33,803 bases of DNA, taken from positions 1-33,803 of the forward strand of contig JAUUWG010000006.1 of NCBI GenBank assembly GCA_030589165.1. The letters run 5' to 3'. The position numbers and the translations under genes are program-made. Below are positions 18,405 to 25,844 of the stretch, in pieces; the stretch's first letter is position 1, and each line of letters starts with the position of its first letter. Below the pieces are notes generated by a model. The model saw only the letters and a program-made list of their open reading frames with translations, did no database searches and was not told where the DNA came from. Source of the DNA: Desulfobacterales bacterium. Lineage in GTDB: Bacteria; Desulfobacterota; Desulfobacteria; Desulfobacterales; JAFDHS01.

Positions 18405-18565
18405 GAGCCTGTTTAAAAACTGATGAATCCGCTGCAAAACCGTGAGAGCGGTTCAAATTGTCGTAAATTTTCGGCAAATAGGCTTGCTATTCACCTCAAA
18501 TTTACGATAATTTGCCCTCACTCTCACACTTTTCCACTTCGATTCCCTAATTTTTAAACAGGCTC
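18405..18565. repeat. MITE of 161 bp with 15-bp perfect TIRs and TAA target duplication
   Basis: gagcctgtttaaaaa (18405-18419) / tttttaaacaggctc (18551-18565); TAA at 18402-18404 and 18566-18568; inner inverted repeat aaattgtcgtaaattt / aaatttacgataattt. Confidence 0.88.
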
Positions 18566-18593
18566 TAAAAATTACTCAGCAAGGAGAACTACC

Positions 18594-19421
18594 ATGTGGA
18601 ATTACACGGATAAGGTCATAGACCACTTCCTGAATCCGAGAAACGTGGGCGAAGTTGAAAACCCTGACGGTATCGGAGAAGAGGGGTCGCTCATATGCGG
18701 CGATGCCTTGAAACTCACCTTCAAACTGGATGATCAAAAACGGATTAAGAAGGTTAAGTTTAAGACGTTCGGCTGCGCAAGCGCCATTGCCACGTCGTCG
18801 GCGCTGACCGAAATGATCCAGGGAATGACCCTGGAAGAAGCCGAAAAGGTTACCAATGAAGATATTGCCCGTTATCTCGGAGGGCTTCCCAAAGAGAAGA
18901 TGCACTGTTCCGTAATGGGACGAGACGCCTTGGAAAAAGCGATCGCCTATTACCGCGGAGAAACTGAAAAGAAGGTGGAAGGTGAAATCGTCTGCGAGTG
19001 TTTCGAGGTTACGGATATGGAAATCGAACGGGTCGTCCGTGAAAACAACCTGAACACAGTGGAAGATGTTACCAATTATACCAAAGCAGGCGGAGGGTGC
19101 CAGAAATGTCATGACAAGATCAAAGCGATTATTGACAAGGTTTATGGCAAGCCGCATGTCGTCTCCGAAAAACCGGTTCGATTGACCAATATTCAGAAAA
19201 TCAAGCTCATCGAAAAGACATTGGAAGATGAAATCAGGCCTTTGCTTAAAAAAGACGGGGGAGACATAGAACTGATCGATGTTGAAGGCAATACGGTCCT
19301 TGTGAAGTTCCAAGAAGCCTGCGCCACCTGTGCCGCCTCACGGGCTACACTGAAAAACCTTGTGGAATCCGGACTGCGCGAATCCGTTACACCGGAACTG
19401 ATCGTCGAGGAGGTAAAATAA
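18594..19421 (+). CDS. nifU: NifU Fe-S scaffold protein, three-domain (IscU-like + BFD-like 2Fe-2S + NifU C-terminal)
   Basis: MWNYTDKVIDHFLNPRNVGEVENPDGIGEEGSLICGDALKL..., GEIVCECFEV..GGGCQKCHDKI, and GGDIELIDVEGNTVLVKFQEACATCAASRATLKN. Confidence 0.95.
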   Translation: MWNYTDKVIDHFLNPRNVGEVENPDGIGEEGSLICGDALKLTFKLDDQKRIKKVKFKTFGCASAIATSSALTEMIQGMTLEEAEKVTNEDIARYLGGLPKEKMHCSVMGRDALEKAIAYYRGETEKKVEGEIVCECFEVTDMEIERVVRENNLNTVEDVTNYTKAGGGCQKCHDKIKAIIDKVYGKPHVVSEKPVRLTNIQKIKLIEKTLEDEIRPLLKKDGGDIELIDVEGNTVLVKFQEACATCAASRATLKNLVESGLRESVTPELIVEEVK

Positions 19422-20602
19422 TGAAAGTTGTTTATACCGATAACAATGCCACAACACAAGTTGCACCCGAAGTTTTGGAAGTGATGCTCCCCTATTTTCA
19501 CGATCTTTACGGCAACCCGTCAAGCATGCACAGTTTTGGGGGTAAAGTGGCTCAAAAGTTACAGGAGGCGCGCGAAAAAGTTGCTCTTCTGATCGGGGCA
19601 AGCCCCGATGAGATATTATTTACAAGCTGCGGCACGGAAAGCGACAACACAGCCATTCGCTCCGCTATTGCCTCATGTCCTGATAAAAAACATATCATCA
19701 CCACTCGGGTGGAACATCCCGCAGTTAAAAATCTTTATGAATATTTGGGTAAAAACGGATACAGGGTGACATTCCTGCCGGTGGACCGGCAGGGACGATT
19801 GAACATGGAAGATTTGGAAGAGAGCCTTTCCGACAATACCGCCATTGTCAGCATTATGTGGGCCAACAATGAAACCGGCGTGATATTCCCCATAGAGGAG
19901 ATCGCCCGGATGTTGAACGAAAGGGGGATTTTGTTTCATACGGATGCGGTGCAGGCCGTGGGAAAAATTCCCGTGGATGTGCAACAGGTTCCGGTAAACA
20001 TGCTTGCTCTTTCAGGCCACAAGCTTCATGCATCCAAGGGAGTGGGCGCCCTTTATATACGAAAGGGGACGCCGTTTTCCCCTTTTCTGATCGGTGGGCA
20101 CCAGGAAAGAGGACGGAGGGGCGGCACCGAAAACATTGCCTCCATCATCGGGTTCGGCAAAGCTTGCGAGTTGGCTGCAAAAAATATAAAACAAGAGCAA
20201 GTACAGGTGAAAGATCTAAGGGACAAGCTTGAAAATGAAATTCTCAGACAGGTTCCCAATGCCATGATCAATGGAGATCGCAAGCACAGGCTCCCGAATA
20301 CCACCAACATCAGCTTTGAATATGTGGAAGGTGAGGCGATCCTTCTCATGATGAATGAATTCGGCATATGCGCTTCTTCAGGTTCGGCCTGCACGTCAGG
20401 TTCCCTGGAGCCGTCACATGTACTCCGGGCCATGGATGTTCCCTTTACTGCAGCCCACGGCTCGATCCGCTTCAGCCTGAGCATATACAACACTGAAGAA
20501 GAGATCGATTTTATAATCGAAAAACTCTCTCCAATAATTAAAAGACTGAGAGAACTGTCGCAATTCTGGACTGAATCAAAAACAGCGCAAAGGCCCTGTT
20601 GA
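19421..20602 (+). CDS. nifS: Cysteine desulfurase NifS-type
   Basis: MKVVYTDNNATTQVAPEVLEVMLPYF...ALSGHKLHASKGVGALYIRKG...GICASSGSACTSGSLEPSHVL; start overlaps the nifU stop (TAATG). Confidence 0.96.
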   Translation: MKVVYTDNNATTQVAPEVLEVMLPYFHDLYGNPSSMHSFGGKVAQKLQEAREKVALLIGASPDEILFTSCGTESDNTAIRSAIASCPDKKHIITTRVEHPAVKNLYEYLGKNGYRVTFLPVDRQGRLNMEDLEESLSDNTAIVSIMWANNETGVIFPIEEIARMLNERGILFHTDAVQAVGKIPVDVQQVPVNMLALSGHKLHASKGVGALYIRKGTPFSPFLIGGHQERGRRGGTENIASIIGFGKACELAAKNIKQEQVQVKDLRDKLENEILRQVPNAMINGDRKHRLPNTTNISFEYVEGEAILLMMNEFGICASSGSACTSGSLEPSHVLRAMDVPFTAAHGSIRFSLSIYNTEEEIDFIIEKLSPIIKRLRELSQFWTESKTAQRPC

Positions 20603-20640
20603 TAAGGTATTCAAAAAATCCGGAATGTTATTTTAAAGGT

Positions 20641-20752
20641 GTTTCCCGATATAGTGGTAAGATTTGAGCAATGAGAGTAAATATCAACATTGCAGGGGCA
20701 CGTTGCAACGTGCCCCTACCTCAAATCCGGAATCCTCGTTTAAAAAAATAGC
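20641..20752. repeat. Degenerate inverted copy of repeat family A carrying a 24-bp perfect palindrome
   Basis: Reverse complement contains attccggatttgag and ctctcattgctcaaatct, resembling family A; palindrome aggggcacgttgcaacgtgcccct at 20694-20717. Confidence 0.55.
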
Positions 20753-20796
20753 TTAACAATTTGTATTTATAGCCTTATTCAGTTTTCATTCAAACA

Positions 20797-22017
20797 CTAC
20801 ATAACTTCTTTGTCACTCTGTTCCACGGCACGATCAATCTCAGCCTTAAGCCCCGGGGGAAGGCCGGGGATATCGACACTTAAAAATCCGCGGACAATGG
20901 TTGAAGTCGCCTCATCTTCACTGAGCCCCCGTGACATCAGGTAAAGTATTTCTTCTTGAGCGATCTTGCCTACTGCCGCTTCGTGAGACATCTCCACCCC
21001 ATCAATATTGCCCTGCAGCTCGGGGATGGCATGAATGTTTCCCCCGTTCAGGATAAGACCGCGACACTCCAGATGTGCCTTTATTCCAGGTATTTCACCG
21101 ATCAGATCCCCACGGGCAATAATCTTTCCACCATTGGTGATGGCTCTGGAAACAATTTCGGCCCGGGTTTCTTCAGCTTCCAATAGAACTCGACCGCCCA
21201 CGTCGATTTCACCGCCAGGGCTTCCCACAAGCAGGGAGTAGAAACGGGAGACAGCCCCCTTACCCACCAGGTGAGTCGTCGGATACATCTGAAGAGACTT
21301 CACAGGCTTCATACAAATATAATTATTGAGGAAAAGCCCCCCTTCCTCAACCCGTCCCACGGATCTGGGCCGTACCATCACCTGCTCGGACCAGTTATGA
21401 ATCATGGTGAAACTCAATTTGGCATTTTTCTTGACATAAAATTCGGAAATACCCACATGAAGGGCCCGTTGCAAATGCTCGGACGTGGCGCAACCGGTAA
21501 TGATATGAAGTTCTGAATCCTCTTCGGCAATAATGATGTTATGGACATTCTGGCTCAGGTTTTCTTTGGCCAGGTATAAACACGACTGTACGGGATTGGT
21601 GACCTTACTGCCCGGAAGGGATCTGATAAAATACCCATTTTGCAGGTCAAGCTGGGCTAAGGACGTGTACTTGTCGGTCTCCACCGAAACCAAATTCCAG
21701 TAATACTCCTCGAGCCAGTCATATTTTTCCAGGGCTTCTTTGATCGACATCACCTCCAGTCCTTCCTGTTTCGATCGGGAATGAATGACTGCGGTGTCTT
21801 TCTGAATGAAGGTGCCGGATCTCTCCTTTTCATGTGCATCCACTCCAGCCAGAATCATCCTGGCTTTGTCGGATTCGGACAAGGAGACCAGATTCTCTAC
21901 ATAGTCATGGGAAACAGTTTCTGATCCGTAGGAAGAAATATCCACATCCGGTCCGAGCTTTGCCTTTTTTTCCTTTGCCGTTAAGGCCTTTTCATCTAAA
22001 TTGCGCATCGTATACAC
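20797..22017 (-). CDS. sufB: SufB/SufD-family Fe-S cluster assembly protein
   Basis: SufBD-core-like C-terminal half (VGRVEEGGLFLNNY...GSPGGEIDVGGRVLLEAEETRAEIVSRAITNGGKIIARGDLIGEIPGIKAHLECRGLILN...MSHEAAVGKIAQEEILYLMSRGLSEDEATSTIVRGFL). Confidence 0.92.
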   Translation of the reverse strand: MYTMRNLDEKALTAKEKKAKLGPDVDISSYGSETVSHDYVENLVSLSESDKARMILAGVDAHEKERSGTFIQKDTAVIHSRSKQEGLEVMSIKEALEKYDWLEEYYWNLVSVETDKYTSLAQLDLQNGYFIRSLPGSKVTNPVQSCLYLAKENLSQNVHNIIIAEEDSELHIITGCATSEHLQRALHVGISEFYVKKNAKLSFTMIHNWSEQVMVRPRSVGRVEEGGLFLNNYICMKPVKSLQMYPTTHLVGKGAVSRFYSLLVGSPGGEIDVGGRVLLEAEETRAEIVSRAITNGGKIIARGDLIGEIPGIKAHLECRGLILNGGNIHAIPELQGNIDGVEMSHEAAVGKIAQEEILYLMSRGLSEDEATSTIVRGFLSVDIPGLPPGLKAEIDRAVEQSDKEVM

Positions 22018-22751
22018 TCCTCATATCCGACCTTGCTGATCGTCCTGAAAATTTCTCTCGGGTTACTTGCGCAAACCAATACCCCATTATAGAGAACCTG
22101 TCCTTTATCCGCTGTCAGGTAATCCAGAATGAATCCGGTATGGGTAATGATGAGTCCCATCTTGGTGCGCTCTTTAAGTCGCTCTTTCTGTGTTTTTTCA
22201 GGGTCTATCTTAAAATCCCGTTGCAGCAAGTGGCTGATCGTGTTGCCTATAAGAACAATATTTTCCAAATCAACACCGGACTCCGGCTCATCAAAAAGCA
22301 GCAGATCCGAATCCTGTGCCGTCAACTGCAACAATTCGGAACGCTTGATCTCGCCTCCGGAAAATCCCGCATTAATGTCGCGTTCCAGGAATTCGGAGCA
22401 GTTCAATTCTGCAGCCAGGGCCTCTGGATCAACCTTGTTTTTGGCGCAAATCTCCACCATTTGCCTTGTTCTTACCCCATGAATGGTGGGCGGCCGCTGA
22501 TAAGACATGCCGATGCCCATTTTCGCCCTCTCATTAACAGGCATATGGGTGATATCCTCCCCTTTAAAGAAAATCTTTCCACCCGTTACCTTGTACTGAG
22601 GATAGCCCATAATGGTCATTAACAACGATGTTTTACCAGATCCATTGGGCCCGAACAGGATATGGGTTTCACCCGGATTGATTTCAAGATCGATGTGTTT
22701 CAAAATTTCCTTGTCGCCAAGCTTGACCTGCAAATCCTCGATGTGTAACAT
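21996..22751 (-). CDS. sufC: SufC-type ABC ATPase
   Basis: MLHIEDLQVKLGDKEILKHIDLEINPGETHILFGPNGSGKTSLLMTIMG... Walker A; NAGFSGGEIKRSELLQL signature; LLLFDEPESGVDLENI Walker B; overlaps sufB by about 22 bp. Confidence 0.95.
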   Translation of the reverse strand: MLHIEDLQVKLGDKEILKHIDLEINPGETHILFGPNGSGKTSLLMTIMGYPQYKVTGGKIFFKGEDITHMPVNERAKMGIGMSYQRPPTIHGVRTRQMVEICAKNKVDPEALAAELNCSEFLERDINAGFSGGEIKRSELLQLTAQDSDLLLFDEPESGVDLENIVLIGNTISHLLQRDFKIDPEKTQKERLKERTKMGLIITHTGFILDYLTADKGQVLYNGVLVCASNPREIFRTISKVGYEECIRCAI

Positions 22752-23008
22752 ATTCTCTCTCCTTAAAGATAGTCACCGTAAAGACGCATCTTATTTTGCA
22801 TAAAGCTGATATTTTCGGCTCATCCCTCCCCGACTCATGGAATCAATAAAAAACAGAGAGCCATGGTTTTCAAACAAACGCTTAACTAAACAAAGACTGA
22901 AACATCGCCAAAGGTAGTTAAACATTGACGTTCAAAACAATTATTGTTAGTTTTTTAAAAAGATTGTTTCCTGAAAATTACCGGCCGCTAACACACTGTG
23001 GCCCCATT

Positions 23009-23093
23009 GTGAAACTGTTAGACTTTTGTTTGTGAGATTTTTTGGACTTTTACTTGTGAGACGTTTGGACGATTTGTGTTGTGAGACGTTGAA
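23009..23093. repeat. Four phased TGTGARAY repeats
   Basis: TGTGA motifs at 23009, 23031, 23055 and 23080 with recurring ttggac/ttagac spacers. Confidence 0.6.
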
Positions 23094-23161
23094 ATATTTT
23101 TATAAAAACAATACTAAACGAGCTTTCAGAACACAATAAAAAAATAGTTGCGAGATACATC

Positions 23162-23542
23162 ATGAAAAAAATCATTCATTCCGACAAAGCACCCAAAGCA
23201 ATAGGCCCATACAGTCAGGCAATTCATACCCCAAACTTTGTGTTTACCTCCGGCCAGATACCCATTGATCCTGCTTCAGGAAAATTAATAGAAGGGGGAA
23301 TTAAAGAGCAGACCCGACGGGTCCTGGAGAATCTCAAAGCCATATTGGAGGCCGCAGGAACTGATTTTACAAAAGCGGTTAAAGTGACGGTCTACCTCGT
23401 TGATATGAATGAGTTCAGTCAGTTTAATGAAATATATTCCGAATATTTTACTTCGGATCAACCTGCACGCAGTACCGTTCAAGTCGCCGCACTGCCCTTG
23501 GGCGCAAGCATAGAAATAGAAATAATTGCCTATTCAGGGTAA
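23162..23542 (+). CDS. ridA: RidA/YjgF-family reactive intermediate deaminase
   Basis: [66 protein letters not shown]... Confidence 0.95.
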   Translation: MKKIIHSDKAPKAIGPYSQAIHTPNFVFTSGQIPIDPASGKLIEGGIKEQTRRVLENLKAILEAAGTDFTKAVKVTVYLVDMNEFSQFNEIYSEYFTSDQPARSTVQVAALPLGASIEIEIIAYSG

Positions 23543-23580
23543 TATTTAATTTGGCCTTGGTCATAACATAGGCCATTTCA

Positions 23581-23664
23581 TTCACCACGAAGAACACGAA
23601 GAGTCACGAAGGTGAAAAAATATTTAATTATTTCTTCGTGTTCTTCGTGCACTTCATGGTTAAA
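23581..23664. repeat. Palindromic intergenic repeat
   Basis: accacgaagaacacgaagagtcacgaag ... cttcgtgttcttcgtgcacttcatggt inverted repeat. Confidence 0.7.
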
Positions 23665-23684
23665 ACGACATCTCAATTCTAATC

Positions 23685-23963
23685 ATGGTGGCCGAAGATA
23701 CGATCAAGGCCTTTAATTTCAAGGATAAGGGAAAACCATATATGATTATTCATAAAGCCGAAGCCAGGGTAAAAGGAAAAAATTACAGCGACGTCGTGTC
23801 ATTGACACTGGTGCAAAAACAAGACGGCTGGACATATGAAGTTGACAATATGACCGGCGACAATCTTACGTTAACCTGGAGGGCCAAAACACCTGAAAAA
23901 GCATCTGCAAAGCTTCAAGACAGCTATAAAGACGAAGTCTGGAATTTTAAAATCATAGCGTGA
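23685..23963 (+). CDS. Hypothetical protein, 92 aa
   Basis: MVAEDTIKAFNFKDKGKPYMIIHKAEARVKGKNYSDVVSLTLVQKQDGWTYEVDNMTGDNLTLTW...; protein-like composition, no recognised family. Confidence 0.55.
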   Translation: MVAEDTIKAFNFKDKGKPYMIIHKAEARVKGKNYSDVVSLTLVQKQDGWTYEVDNMTGDNLTLTWRAKTPEKASAKLQDSYKDEVWNFKIIA

Positions 23964-24092
23964 AAGTACTTAACCCGGACAAACCGGAATAAATGACCTA
24001 AAGTTAAGGAATCGCTTCGCTCCATCTTTTTATAAAATTGACATAATTTCTTAACTTTAGATATCTTTAGTCACTTCACACTTTTTAAAATT
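23960..24092. repeat. Palindromic repeat family B, copy 2
   Basis: ccggacaaaccgg...ctaaagttaaggaatcgcttcgctccatctttttataaaattgacataatttcttaactttag...ctttagtcacttcacactt; inner IR ctaaagttaag / cttaactttag. Confidence 0.75.
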
Positions 24093-24141
24093 CTTAATTT
24101 TTTTGACATAAAATACACGAATTTTAGAATTAATACTAAAG

Positions 24142-25212
24142 TTGAAAATTCTGCAATTAACATGGGCCGAACTGGCTGACGAATTTAAAATCCGTTACGG
24201 TAAAGGGAAATATCATGCAACAGCCGTTTACCGTGAAGTTTATAAAAACGGGAACCTTGATTTCAGTCATGTGGATGAATTTTCCAAATCACAAAAACTG
24301 GCCGGTAAAATTCAAAGCGATCTGGTACTCAACCCGGGTTTGGTGATAGAAGAACAAAAGGACAAGAGGCTTGTAAAATTCATCACCCGGCTTGCTGACG
24401 GCCTTGAAATTGAATCGGTTATCATTCCCATGGCCACCCATAACACCCTCTGTGTCTCCTCCCAGGTCGGATGCCGCATGGGATGTACGTTTTGTGAAAC
24501 CGGACGGCTGGGATTGCTCAGGAACCTTGCAGTGGAAGAGATTGTCGGACAGCTCTACACGGCAAGGTTTTTCCTCGGTTCCCCTATCAAAAATATTGTT
24601 TTTATGGGCATGGGAGAGCCTTTTGACAATTTCGACAATGTGATTCAGGCCATTCGGGTCATGAATGATCCAAGAGGCCTTGACATTGCGCACAGTCATA
24701 TTACACTTTCCACAGCAGGACGTATTGACGGAATTCGCAAACTGGGTTCGCTGAACTGGCCGCGTCTGAATCTTGCCGTATCCCTGAATGCACCCAACGA
24801 CCGACTGCGTTCAAAAATAATGCCGCTGAACCGGGCGGTTCCCATGGACAAACTCAAAGAATCCCTTATGGCGTATCCATTGAAAAAATCCGGCACATTT
24901 TTTATCGAGTACGTTTTAATCAAAGGCTTGAATGATTCACATGAACATGCTCTTGAACTGGCTGATTTTTTAAAACCCCTGCCCGTAAGATTGAATTTGA
25001 TCCCGTATAATCCGCTCTCCGATTCTCAATTCAAGGCCCCATCCGATCAAGACGTTCATCGTTTTTCCGGCTGGCTTGAACAGGAAACCATTTTTGTCCG
25101 GAAACGATGGAGCAAAGGTCGATCAGTCATGGCCGGTTGCGGACAATTAGGGAACAAAAGTGAACTAAAACAAAAATTTCAAAATTACAAGACGCATGCA
25201 AATACCAACTAA
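24142..25212 (+). CDS. RlmN/Cfr-like radical SAM methyltransferase (divergent)
   Basis: SSQVGCRMGCTFCETGRLGLLRNL radical SAM CxxxCxxC; FMGMGEPFDNFDNV; HITLSTAGRIDGI; AVSLNAPND; LNLIPYNPL; C-terminal VRKRWSKGRSVMAGCGQL. Start is TTG in the ORF track. Confidence 0.87.
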   Translation: MKILQLTWAELADEFKIRYGKGKYHATAVYREVYKNGNLDFSHVDEFSKSQKLAGKIQSDLVLNPGLVIEEQKDKRLVKFITRLADGLEIESVIIPMATHNTLCVSSQVGCRMGCTFCETGRLGLLRNLAVEEIVGQLYTARFFLGSPIKNIVFMGMGEPFDNFDNVIQAIRVMNDPRGLDIAHSHITLSTAGRIDGIRKLGSLNWPRLNLAVSLNAPNDRLRSKIMPLNRAVPMDKLKESLMAYPLKKSGTFFIEYVLIKGLNDSHEHALELADFLKPLPVRLNLIPYNPLSDSQFKAPSDQDVHRFSGWLEQETIFVRKRWSKGRSVMAGCGQLGNKSELKQKFQNYKTHANTN

Positions 25213-25792
25213 AACAGAATGCTATCAGCTGATACATGAAATGGGAATGCTGGACCATATCGTGGCCCATTCTTTCCGGGTCTGTGAGATCGCAACCTAT
25301 CTGGCGGATCATATGATCAAGCAAAATATACAACTGAATCGCGATCTGGTTCATACATCAGCCCTGCTTCATGATATTACAAAGACAAGAAGCATTAAAA
25401 CCGGTGAAAAACATGCTCAGACAGGTGCCCGGATTTTGAATGACATGGGGTATCCTGAAGTGGGCAGCATTATCGGTCAGCACGTCCGGCTGAACAATTA
25501 TTCTTTCTCAACTTTACCCGAAGATGTGGAAATTGTATATTATGCCGACAAGAGAGTGCTTCACAACAAGGTGGTTCCCCTTCAGGATCGCATGGAATAT
25601 ATATTGAAACGTTATGGAAGTGATCCGGAACGCCGGCAGCAGATTCGACAGGGCTGGGTTGAAACCGAAAAACTGGAAGATAAACTTTTCAGATACCTGT
25701 CGTTTGCGCCTGAAGAACTTAATGCCATCACAACTGAAAACCGGGAATCCGATTTTTTTGCCTACCGGGAATCCATGGAAACCAACCTGTAA
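25196..25792 (+). CDS. HD-domain (HDIG-like) phosphohydrolase
   Basis: HSFRVCEIATYLADHM...LVHTSALLHDITKTRSIKTGEKHAQTGARILNDMGYPEVGSIIGQH; overlaps the radical SAM gene by 17 bp. Confidence 0.87.
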   Translation: MQIPTKTECYQLIHEMGMLDHIVAHSFRVCEIATYLADHMIKQNIQLNRDLVHTSALLHDITKTRSIKTGEKHAQTGARILNDMGYPEVGSIIGQHVRLNNYSFSTLPEDVEIVYYADKRVLHNKVVPLQDRMEYILKRYGSDPERRQQIRQGWVETEKLEDKLFRYLSFAPEELNAITTENRESDFFAYRESMETNL

Positions 25793-25844
25793 TTTAAAAA
25801 ACTTTTTCCGGGCACATCAAGATTTGGTTTAAAAAGGAGAAAAC

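Noticed and set aside
18576-19313. 245-aa minus-strand ORF opposite nifU
   Set aside because: Phe-rich shadow ORF; nifU is unambiguous.
21834-22622. 262-aa plus-strand ORF across sufB/sufC
   Set aside because: Shadow of two conserved genes.
23009-23093. Degenerate CRISPR array
   Set aside because: Repeat unit too short (about 8 bp) and spacers share sequence; more like binding-site or IS-end repeats.
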